NCBI GenBank assembly: GCA_004335635.1
Contig: QAXH01000304.1
Span: forward strand, 1 to 17,637
DNA length: 17,637 nucleotides
Source: Chloromonas sp. AAM2
Taxonomy: Eukaryota; Chlorophyta; Chlorophyceae; Chlamydomonadales; Chlamydomonadaceae
Reading direction: 5' to 3'
Under the pieces are notes generated by a model, which did no database searches, was not told the origin of the DNA, and worked only from the letters and a program-made list of their open reading frames with translations. Positions within the stretch are counted from its first letter, which is position 1. Each line of letters begins with the position of its first letter. Shown here one piece after another: positions 9,546 through 17,637 of this stretch. Both the position numbers and the translations under genes were made by a program.

Positions 9546-10125
9546 CAACAACGCCCACCTTTTGGTAGGGCAGGCCAGCTAGTTCGCTTCGGCACCTATA
9601 ACACCCGCACACTAGCTAACACGGGGGACGCAGAACAGCTTGAAGACGACCTCAGTGCAGCAGGCGTCCATATCTGCGGGCTGCAGGAAGTCCGCAACCG
9701 TGGGTCAGGGCAACGCAGCCTCAGTGGCAGCAATAACCCAGGCTGGCAACTCCTCTGGTCAGGCGTAGGTGCCCTCCTGTCACCCATGGCAGCTCGTGCC
9801 CTCACAGGCTGGGCCCCAATCAGTGACCGCATCATGACGCTGCAGCTATCGGGCGCAATTTTCACCACTGTCGTGATCGCGTACGCTCCCAACAGCAGCA
9901 ACACTCAGGCAACCAAGGACAGGTTCTACAAAGCGCTCAGCAAATTGTTGGACAGCATCCAGCGCACCACATGACCCTTGTCCTAAGGACATGAATACCA
10001 AGGTAGGCCGGGACGCGGCTGGCTGGCAAGGCATCATGGGAGGCTTCGGCACGCCCAACCCCTCCCTGGCATCGGCCGCAGCAGCAGTGGCAGCGAGACA
10101 GCAGGCACCAGCTGCCTCTCGGTAG
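9546..10125 (+). pseudogene. LINE-type retrotransposon endonuclease remnant (EEP/APE-like), frameshifted
   Basis: The frame open from 9546 to the TGA at 9972-9974 reads F-G-T-Y-N-T-R-T-L, then G-L-Q-E-V-R (with the expected catalytic Glu), A-P-I-S-D-R-I and I-A-Y-A-P-N-S, then K-D-R-F-Y-K-A-L. This is the order of the N-terminal endonuclease domain of non-LTR retrotransposons. The next motif, D-M-N-T-K-V-G-R-D followed by G-W-Q-G-I-M-G (the G-D-x-N block), continues in a different frame from about 9965 to a TAG at 10123-10125, so at least one indel has broken the ORF. No methionine start, ORF1 or reverse transcriptase was found in the window. It is a dead fragment between two host genes; its clade cannot be told from this piece. 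Confidence 0.8.
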
Positions 10126-11201
10126 CACAGCAACAGTAGGAGTGGCAGCAACACACCATCCTCAACAGGTGCATCAGGGAAGAAATGAACAGACACAGGA
10201 CGGGATGTGTACCCCCTGGCCTACCCTCGGCAAGGAGGAACAAAAAAGGCACAAAGAAAGGCAGAACTTAGGCCTGAAGGCAGGAACGAACAAGGCAGAA
10301 AGGAAGGCAGCCGGCTATGAAATATAGACAACCAGGGAAACAGAGCAGGCGGGAGGCATTGGCGTGCAAAGCGTGCTAGTCAAGCGAGCCGTGGGAAGAG
10401 CTCAAGCGTGTCAAGACGAGAGTCCATGCGCGCCTGAACAATCTTGCCATGATGGAGTTCAAAATTATCATTTCCGACTTGAGGTGCCGGCCTGTTCTGC
10501 GCCTCGTCAGTCGTCACCCCATGCCGTCCTCGCTTTTGGCACACGAGTGGCCGGCGTCCCCTCGCGAATGCTGCATTCTTGCATCACTGCCTGCCAAACC
10601 CTGTAGTGGCATTTGCCCCCAAGCCCTAGTCTGTTTGCCACATCGCCATGGCACACGTGGTACGGCACAGGAAGACCACTTTGAGCAATCTCTGCCATTC
10701 TGGCCATTTGCCTTGAGGCCCCATGGTAGTGGCTTGGGAAGACTGTCATGAGCAGTGTCTGCCATTCTGGACAACAATCCGCCTTAAGGCACTGTGAAAC
10801 TGGTGCTTGTCAATAGCACAGTCTTCTTCGGAAGGCACAGGCTTCTTTAAAGGCGAGCTGTTGCTGCTGAGGGTGCAGCCGTGGCCAGGTTACCAGGGTG
10901 TTACCAGCAGTTTTCCTTTCCTTTTCTTTGAGCAGTCCTCGCCGGAATGAAGGCCGGGCAAGCAACAACAGGAACAACAGCCTTTGTCTGTGCTAAGTAA
11001 TCCTGGCCACCCCAGGCTTCCCCAAACCTCCAGGGCGTCCAGGGTTCTGTTTCAAAAACCGTGCATTCGTACTGCTTGGCCTTAAATAGCGGCACCCAAA
11101 CCTTGAAGACAGCAAACCAAACATTGCAAGCGAATGCAGTGCTAAAGTCTGACCACACTACTCGTCGCTACTTGCCCTTTCCGTCCTGCTTATTGGGCAC
11201 A
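10126..11201 (+). other. Intergenic region upstream of the kinase gene
   Basis: No gene is supported. The first part may be more decayed retroelement sequence. At 10670-10807 a 67-bp segment (GGAAGAC...GAGCA...TCTGCCATTCTGG...GCCTT[G/A]AGGC) is duplicated imperfectly in tandem. A TTAAATAG at 11082-11089 lies about 113 bases before the kinase ATG and is a weak TATA-like candidate. Confidence 0.5.
10670..10807. repeat. 67-bp imperfect tandem duplication
   Basis: The copies start with GGAAGAC at 10670 and 10737 and share TCTGCCATTCTGG and GCCTT[G/A]AGGC. It lies in non-coding sequence. Confidence 0.75.
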
Positions 11202-14200
11202 ATGTGTCAGCAGGACCCGCAGGTCCACCCTTCACACGGCCAGCAGCAGGTGAGTGAACACATCTTTGACACCACCTAGGGCGCTTCTGTCGTGGCCGCC
11301 ATGCGTTCAGTGCTGGTCTACTCGCTGGCTGAACCCACCCCACCTTTGCGCAAGCCCAGCGCTTTGCTCCTCTGTTGCGCCGTAAACACTGTTCAGGCTT
11401 TCACCTGCACTTGTGCATCCTGGATCGCAGGTCGCCAGTGCACTGCTTGCACTATGGCAACTGACCACTTTGACGGGATTGGGCGGAGGTGCCCAGGGTC
11501 AGGTGCGCAGCGCCCAATCCAGCCTGGAAGCAACAGCCTGACTGTCCTTATCTGAGCGTTTCTACCATGCATCACAAGGCTTCCTTGTTCTCGCGCCCTT
11601 TGACGCAGGTCATGCTGGCTTCCGCCTTCATCAGTGGCGTGCGTGGGCTCCTGGCGCTGAAGCGGTGAGCGACTCCGCAGTATATCTGTCAGCAACATTG
11701 GATGCAATGTGTCCAGTTGCTGCACGAGCCAGCGCCAAACGTGGAGCTACTGCCTACGTACGCATCTGTCCGCCAAGCTCTGGGTTTGAATTTGCCCGCA
11801 GTTCGACACACGCATTCTGGGCGCCACAGACAAGGAAGGAGGCCCGTATTCTATCCCTACTTAACCACAGTTTCATTGTGGTAAGCCTTTGCACGCCTAA
11901 TCCAGCGGGTCAGTTTTTGAAATCAACCTAGGCCCAGCTTTTGCGCACAAGGCGGCCAACGGTGAATGACAACAGCAGCCAGACTAGCGCTTGTCTGTTG
12001 TAATGTACTGCGATCTGTCGATGCCTTGCAGGGCTACATCTTCCACGTCGTTGATGTCAGCGGGGTGTATCTTGCCATGGAGTACTGCGTCGGAGGTGAC
12101 TTGAGATCTCGTCTGCTGGTGAGCGCATCCAGCTAGTGCTGTTCGTCTTCGCCTATGTCTTGGCTTGACTTCAGTGTGGCGAGTTGGATTAGCGTGAACC
12201 TTGGCACGCGAGGTGTGGGAAGACATCTGATTACAGCAGTGCAAAAGACGCGAAAAGGGATGCTATCATGAGAATAGTCTATGACGACAGTTCGTTGCGG
12301 GCCGTGACAATAGTACATGACAGTGGAAACACAGCTTCCCATGACATCAGTCAGCGAGCTATGACGTGAGTCCATGCAGGCCATGGAAACACAGCTGAGC
12401 CACGAAGGCCAGCAATAGGGGCGAGGCACTCATTGGAGAATTCAATCTTCAGGTTGACTTCTCATTTAAACATCCGCAGGGTGCCGTTGCTGAGGCGGTC
12501 ATCAGGCGCATCCTGGCACAGCTTCTGGAAGCCTTCAAATACCTCAAGAAGAAGGGCATTGTCCATGTAAGTTTTGGCCCAAGTTTTGGTCCAAGGTATG
12601 CAGCATGCAGCGTGGGCATGCAACATGCTGCCCAATACAGCACATGCAACGTGCAAAAAGGCAACCATACACCACCTCACTTTCACACGCGAAAATTGTC
12701 CCAGAACTGGCTGGTTTTGTTTTGGCGCTCATGTGAACAAATCACACGTTGATCACGCTTCTCTGCTTGTGTCACACTCCTCACGCTTTGACACACGCTT
12801 TACTTGTTTTGTGCAGAACGACATCAAGCCCGAGAACATCCTGTGTGATGCTGCAGGCAATGTGCTCCTGGGCGATTTCGGGCTGGCCAGCGTCAGCAAG
12901 GGCTATGGCCACAGGAGCCAGGTAGATCTATTTGAGCAGCGCATGTCTTTGATGTGGCACGCAAGCCACTTTGATGACATGATTAAATGGATGACAAGTA
13001 CATGCATCTGGACTCGGCTTGCTTCAGACTTGCCAAAGGCTCAAGTCAGGACGTGATGATGGGTCTGCATTGCATGTATGCAGGCTGGAACTCTTGAGTA
13101 CATGAGCCCGGAGCGGCTGGGAGGCAAGCGCTTTGACCACAGCAGCGACATGTGGTAAGCAAGCCCCGCTAGCGTCCATGGGCCTCTGCTGAAATCCCTG
13201 TATCGAGTTAAACAGCACCCATGCGGTTACAGATGCTGTAGTACTGAGGGTTGAGCCATGTCAGATGCTGTTATGTGGCTGCCATTATAAAGCTGCTAAA
13301 CAGCTAACATGAACCCACCACAAATTGTATGCCTGTGGTAAAACGTGTCTGTAGTTTGTGTCACATTTGTGCTCACCTTGTTCCGCTCGTGTGCTGCATG
13401 GCTGTACATCCATGCCAGTCACCCATCTCGTGTGTGTGCAGGGCCCTTGGCGTTCTCCTCTACGAGCTGGCCACTGGTGGCAAGTATCCCTTTGATGGCA
13501 ACACTCAGGTCAGACAGAGCTGTGTCACCCGGGTGCACGTACTGCATGTGCATGCAGGCACCTTGCGTGTCCATGATCGCCATCAGTGGCATGCATGTGC
13601 CCTCCTTGTACATGCATGCACACCTTTGACCCTGTTGTTTGGCGTGTGCGATGGTCATATGATCAGGTATCCTATGCTTCACTCCTCAGGCAACTGGCTA
13701 TCAGGACGTTTGGACATCTCAACAGCTGGCAAAAAATTGCCCGGGCAAAATTCCAGGGTCACACGTTAATGCTATCTGACCTGTTTTAAACACAGGCACA
13801 CAAGCACAGTGTGTCATGATTGCTCGCTTGCCTGTGTTTGTGAGCCTGCAGGAGGAGCTGTTACAGGACATCAAGACGTACAAGCCCAGGCCCTTCCCTC
13901 CAGGCTTCTCACCGGATCTCAGTGGAATCTACAACAGGTGTGACAGGAAGCGCTGGGTGCCCAAACTGTACATGTACAAGCCCAATGAGTGGGACATGTC
14001 AGGCACTTGCGTCAGCGCTCAGGCGGGCTATGGCAGCGTGACAGGCCTGAGCAGGCCCCTCCGTCATTGCCTTTACAATCGTGCTTCACTATGGTATACC
14101 ATCCACTATTCATATGCTATCAAGCTTCACTACTGTGTTGATCCTGTGCTCACCTTGTTTGCAGCCTGTTATCTTTGAATCCCTCCCAGCGTCCCACGGC

Positions 14201-16150
14201 TGATGACCTGGCCAGGCATCCCTACCTACGCATGGAAGCGGCTGAAGCGAGGCGCCGGGCTGCTGCTCCCCGGCCCAAGTCCGCCCGCCTGGTGCCGCTG
14301 TCAGCAATGCCAGCGCCAGCCCAGAGCAGCTCCCAGGTGGCACAGTCAGCCGGCCGCCCAGCCTCACTGGACATTGATGACATAACCATTCGCGCACCAC
14401 CTGCTGACCCACATCCGTTTGCTGGCGTGGCCCCACCCAGCCCGAATGCTGGGGCCATGCACAGCAGAGGCTCAAGCCCAGTGACGCCTGGGCTCGCACT
14501 GAATAGTGCCATGTCCCGCCAAGGCTTGTTCGAGACTCCTGCACCACAGGTGAGTTCCATGCAATAGGCAGTGTGTGCCACACAGTCACACAGGGTATGA
14601 GCAGCGTCTCACTTCGAATCTGGCAGCTCATCAGCATCAGGTCTGCCTGGATTGCACCAGTATCTTTGTGACCAAAAACAGCAGGGATTACAATGTGTAG
14701 CAGGCCCACACACACCTACTTATGCATGTGTATCACGTGCTTATTGTGTCGTCTTGTCCGGCAGGTGATGGTCAGGGCTCCTGCACAGCAGGACATCCCA
14801 TCTGAGCCTGGGATGGTGCAGCCGGAGGCAGGGCAGCAGCTTCAGGCGAACAGGCCGCCTCGCCCGGCTGGCATGGCACAGCAGCTGCTGCTGTGGCAAC
14901 GGGCGCAGGCTGCAGCACGCCAGCCGACTGCAAAGCCCAGCCCAGCACCACAGGTATGGCAAAAGATCAGATCAGGTATCAGATTTGGTATGGTGAGGGA
15001 TCAGATCTGGCAGCTGATTAGCATCAGTTCTGCCTGGCTTGCTGCAGTTTTCAGAATTCAGGAAAGGACGGTACCTGCCACAGCATGCTGTAGTGGCTTG
15101 CTACATTGTGTATCAGGCTCACGTGCCATCATGTCCATAACGTACATGTACATGCGTCTCATGCTTGCTGAGTCCTCTTGTCCTGCAGGTGGTGGCCAAG
15201 GCTCCTGCACAGCCTGAGCCTGTGGCAGCGGGGCCGGAGGCAGTAGCTGCACGTGCGCCACCGCTTCACAAGGAGCGGCCCCGCCCCGGTGGCATGGCCC
15301 GGCAGCTGCTCAGGTGGCAGAAGGCGCAGGCTGCAGCACGCCAGGCCTGCCTGCCTGATGCAGCCAAAGCTCCTCAGCCACTTGTCAAACTCAGCCCTGC
15401 AGCACCACAGGTATGGCCAGGGAGCTCAAGTTATTGTTCCTGTTGCTTACATGGCCTTCAGTCCAAGGAGGCCTGCTCAGAAGGGGCAAGGGCGGGAGAG
15501 GAAACAATCAGCACAACTGTTGACTGCACCATTGACGAATGCATATCAGCTCAGTGTCTTACCGAACCGGCCGTTTTCAATGCGCTCCGCTAACGGGAAA
15601 CCAATAGAATGTTAGACACGGCAAAGGCTGGCTCCAACAGCATTGAAACAGTCTTAAAAGATGGCTATTGTTGATACTGCTGAACTGGAGTTCAAGTTGA
15701 GGTGTGGCGCAAGCCGTATGTGTTGTGGTGTTTTCTGTTTTCCTCAGAACGTACACGTGCATCTTATCGCCCTTGTGTGCCCTGCTGTCTTGCAGGTCCC
15801 CGCTGGCATGGCGCACAAGTTCCTAGAGTGGCAGCAGGCACAGGCGACTGAGCAGGTAGGACATGCTGTAAGAGGGTGATATGGCACTGCTTGTGCACGT
15901 CACGCGAAGTTGAGAGCAGGTTAGCTTGCAGCTGGCTCATGTTGCATAAGCTAGACACTCAAACATGCAACTGATGGCTTTGAGCCCATCCACCTCCTGT
16001 GGTGCTGCGCAGGTCAAAGCCGCGCCAGTGGCTGCACAGGCAGTCGTGGCAGCCGCTCCTGCAACACCCGCTGCGCCCCCAGCTAAGCATGTGCCAAGGC
16101 GGGGCATTGCAAAATTGTTTCTGTTTTGGCAGCGGCAGCAGCAACAGTGA
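11202..16150 (+). CDS. NEK-like serine/threonine protein kinase with four-copy C-terminal motif (15 exons, 583 residues)
   Basis: Spliced model: exons 11202-11249, 11431-11502, 11609-11664, 11802-11880, 12032-12118, 12480-12566, 12817-12921, 13084-13154, 13442-13508, 13852-13937, 14165-14549, 14765-14953, 15189-15410, 15796-15855, 16013-16150 (TGA at 16148). All junctions are GT...AG and preserve one frame. Intron phases are 0,0,2,0,0,0,0,2,0,2,0,0,0,0. The protein transfers phosphate from ATP to Ser/Thr of unknown targets. Residues 25-272 form the kinase domain, 273-381 a Pro/Ala/Ser-rich linker, and 382-583 a tail with four G-[M/I]-A-x5-W-Q motifs. It is soluble, with no membrane segment. 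C-lobe motifs (Y-M-S-P-E, S-S-D-M-W-A-L-G-V-L-L-Y-E, L-N-P-S-Q-R-P) favour the NEK group, but other groups are not excluded. The start is the least certain point: ATG 11202 has A at -3 and is followed by a strong donor (CAG/GTGAGTG), yet the frame stays open upstream to 11061. Confidence 0.85.
11927..11991 (+). repeat. Dispersed repeat copy in kinase intron 4
   Basis: CCTAGGCCCAGCTTTTG...GGCCAACGGTGAATGACAAC... matches 8696-8759 apart from a short insertion after the first 20 bases and a 3-base gap near the end. It fills much of the 151-base intron 11881-12031. Confidence 0.85.
12692..12710 (-). repeat. Inverted copy of the CCAGTTCTGGGACAATTTT repeat in kinase intron 6
   Basis: The 19 bases are the exact reverse complement of 9157-9175. 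A short match of this length twice in 18 kb is unlikely by chance. Confidence 0.7.
12988..13032 (+). repeat. Short dispersed repeat in kinase intron 7, second copy at 17496-17551
   Basis: TGGATGACAAGTACATGC[A/G]TCTGGACT[C/T]GG and CTTGCTTCAGACTTG occur in both places; the distal copy has about 12 extra bases between the two blocks. Confidence 0.8.
14618..15410 (+). repeat. Segmental tandem duplication covering intron plus exon (kinase exons 12 and 13)
   Basis: Intron sequence 14618-14650 matches 15005-15037 with three mismatches. A further intron stretch near 14687 (ACAATGTGTAGCAGGCCCAC) matches one near 15103. Exon 12 (14765-14953) matches exon 13 (15189-15410) from the shared GGCTCCTGCACAGC start to the shared CAGCACCACAG/GTATGG end. 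Non-coding and coding parts were therefore copied together, about 390 bases per unit. Confidence 0.9.
14765..16150 (+). other. Four-copy tail motif, one per exon
   Basis: Each of the last four exons encodes a short amphipathic-looking segment: G417-M-A-Q-Q-L-L-L-W425-Q, G479-M-A-R-Q-L-L-R-W487-Q, G522-M-A-H-K-F-L-E-W530-Q and G569-I-A-K-L-F-L-F-W577-Q. The spacing from G to W is eight in all four. Copies 1-3 continue with x-A-Q-A, and a basic or Pro residue precedes G. The stretches between are Ala/Pro/Gln-rich and look disordered. I do not recognise the motif; repeated binding sites for one partner is the simplest reading. Confidence 0.85.
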
Positions 16151-16904
16151 TGCAGCATCCTAAATGCGTGCTCATGAAGTTTGCCAGTTCTGGGACAACT
16201 ATTGTGTGCTGCACTGGAACCAGTGTTGTTGTGGAAACCAGTGGTGTTCCACAGTACTTGCAGTTTAACCTGTTCTACAGAGAAGCAATTTCTGTGTGTC
16301 AGTCCGGTTACGTTGGTTTGTTTGAATTGATGATTTGGATAGTTTCTGTGGTCAGTCCGGTGTGTGTGAATCGATATCATTTGTGTTGTCAGAACTCCAT
16401 GGAGTGCGCATGTGCATTCGTAGACCCCCTTTACACGAAGGACACACGGCGAGGAGACTGAATGCCACAGGTGCCACCGGTAGTGCAGCTAGCCCTGCTT
16501 CTTGCCCTGTGTGCGTTCCCGCGGCAACTGCACATGGCGCTGCTGCTTCTGTTGAGCCTCGTCACACAGTCAATGGTTCCACAGGTTGCAGATGGACTGG
16601 CATTTCCTGCCTGGCAGCAGCGTCACTGCCTCCTGCCAGTTGCCGGGCCCTCCTTGACGCTTGCTTGGTTGCTGCATTGACCTCTGCATGAGCTGCTGTT
16701 CACCTCTGCATTTACCTTAGCAGAGTGTTGTTGGACTTTTGTTTCATGTCCGGGTCGAGTCTGGCAGACAAGCTCATTTCAACACACACAAAAAATGTTT
16801 GCCAGGTCTGGAACAGTTCCTGTGAGATATCCAGTTCCACTGTGTGATGTGAAGTGAACCTGAGAGGGCGTGTACTTTTATTGGGTTTTTTTGTCACGCA
16901 TAAT
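16151..16904 (+). other. Kinase 3' untranslated region
   Basis: From the TGA at 16148 to the TGTAA at 16905 there is no supported gene. The stretch contains copies of the TTTGCCAGTTCTGGGACAA repeat (16176-16198, and diverged at 16798-16815), a small duplication of CTGTG[TG]GTCAGTCCGG (near 16289 and 16346), and a run resembling a decayed tail-motif exon near 16580-16620. A long 3' UTR of about 760 bases is plausible for this kind of genome; one or more further introns cannot be excluded. Confidence 0.5.
16176..16198 (+). repeat. 23-bp dispersed repeat copy
   Basis: GAAGTTTGCCAGTTCTGGGA followed by CAA is identical to 9149-9171. Confidence 0.85.
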
Positions 16905-16909
16905 TGTAA
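16905..16909 (+). promoter_or_regulatory. TGTAA polyadenylation signal for the kinase gene
   Basis: TGTAA is the usual polyadenylation signal of chlorophycean nuclear genes. This copy follows a T-rich stretch (16877-16893) and is a reasonable end for the kinase transcript, with cleavage expected 10-15 bases later. A five-base motif occurs often by chance, so the call rests on position. Confidence 0.5.
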
Positions 16910-17637
16910 TGTTGGAGCATTTGCCTACGCAGAGGGATCAAGCAGTTTGTTCGGAGTAATGGTATTGAATTAGTGCACAGCAAGCAAGACGGATCTCAGG
17001 CCCTCCACTGATCTACAGAGAGCAAGATAAGACAGTCAGCCAGCCGAAAATCTTGCTAAGGAGCATCAAGGGCCAGTAAGAGTTACACGGGCCTTACATT
17101 GTGCTCAAGACAATCTGCTGAATACAATCATAAAGCCAATGTAAAGTGGGCTTAATACCACTCAGATCTCCAGAAGGACTGTTGTGCCTTGCCATGCCAA
17201 AAATGAGCCCTGACACCCTGACAATTGTGACGGAAACATGAGCCTCAGTGGGGACACACTGTAAGGCGCAACGCTCACAACGCTCATCAGAACGCCCGGC
17301 TAGGCGGGACTGCCACCATGCTACACGTAGAGCAACACCAACTGCTGTCTTGTCGGCAACGCTCGCCTTACGGAGCAGAGCTGAGGCATAATCGTTGGGT
17401 ATGCAGCGTGCAAACCCAGCAAAACAGGGAGTCTGATGTTGCATTCCTTTCCTCAGCACAGGTGGCCCCTGCCACATCGGGGGTGGATTGTTAGATGGAT
17501 GACAAGTACATGCGTCTGGACTTGGCCTGGCCAACCCTTGCTTCAGACTTGTCACCGCACAAGGGATCAGGAACGCAGCCCCTTCATGCTGATAGTGACT
17601 GCAGGCAAAGAGCATGCACCATTTGCAGGCATGAACT
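16910..17637. other. Right-end region without a supported gene
   Basis: A minus-strand frame stays open for 173 codons (17615-17094), but it has no recognisable domain, unremarkable composition, and includes a dispersed repeat copy (17496-17551) found in an intron of the kinase gene. I see no convincing splice-linked exons, RNA gene or promoter here. Confidence 0.5.

Larger units (their letters stand above)
11455..14222 (+). other. Protein kinase domain (residues 25-272)
   Basis: All catalytic elements appear in order once exons are joined: glycine loop G34-x-G36-x-x-G39-x-V41; ATP lysine K58 in L-A-L-K; helix C glutamate E72 in K-E-A-R-I-L; hinge M-E-Y-C-V-G-G-D (101-108); catalytic loop H-N-D-I-K-P-E-N (143-150); D-F-G (163-165); Y-M-S-P-E (184-188); D-M-W (200-202); and the subdomain XI arginine in S-Q-R-P (R262). 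Exon boundaries cut the glycine loop (Q40/V41), K58-R59, and the H143/N144 step. The loop is H-N-D rather than H-R-D, but D145, K147 and N150 remain, so an active enzyme is expected. Confidence 0.92.

Noticed and set aside
12564..12822. Idea that the kinase is a pseudokinase because HRD is HND
   Set aside because: The catalytic Asp, Lys58, Glu72, Asn150 and DFG are all present.
14110..14715. Minus-strand open frame of 201 codons
   Set aside because: Antisense to kinase exon 11, which continues the kinase domain in frame; shadow.
16462..16680. Plus-strand Leu-rich frame of 72 codons, resembling a membrane peptide
   Set aside because: Lies in the kinase 3' UTR, has no family resemblance beyond the decayed motif, and its hydrophobicity follows from CTG/CTT-rich sequence.
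17094..17615. Minus-strand open frame of 173 codons
   Set aside because: No domain or splice partners seen, and it includes a dispersed repeat that also lies in a kinase intron. Open by chance is the better reading.

Overview
The window looks like nuclear DNA of a green alga, most likely chlorophycean (volvocine or a relative). The evidence is two intron-dense genes whose exons mostly run 50-250 bases, introns of about 100-800 bases with GTGAG/GTGCG/GTAAG donors and CAG acceptors, many GCA/GCC/CAG codons, and a TGTAA-type polyadenylation signal after the complete gene. This is pattern recognition, not a database match. No bacterial operon, CRISPR array, tRNA or rRNA was seen.

Minus strand, 8337 down to the left edge: a large multi-exon gene, assembled here as 15 exons and about 1293 residues, with no clear 3' end in the window. 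It encodes five N-terminal ankyrin repeats, a Ser/Arg-rich linker, a SAM-like segment, and a long C-terminal half. That half holds at least three related beta-rich units resembling MIB/HERC2 domains, and a further unit seems to start at the left edge. The first eleven introns are all phase 0.

Centre, 8338-11201: an intergenic region about 2.9 kb long between two divergent genes. It contains short direct, inverted and dispersed repeats and a frameshifted remnant of a LINE-type retrotransposon endonuclease (9546-10125).

Plus strand, 11202-16150: a 15-exon gene for a predicted active Ser/Thr protein kinase of 583 residues, NEK-like by its C-lobe. All key catalytic residues are present, with HND in place of HRD. 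The kinase domain is followed by a disordered linker and a tail with four copies of a short motif, G-[M/I]-A-x5-W-Q, one per exon. Two of these exons and their introns are an evident segmental duplication. A TGTAA signal lies at 16905. The last 0.7 kb has no gene I can support.

An ankyrin/SAM-like protein head to head with a NEK-like kinase recalls the animal ANKS6-NEK8 and ANKS3-NEK7 pairs of cilia. This is inference only: neither the SAM call nor the NEK subfamily is secure.
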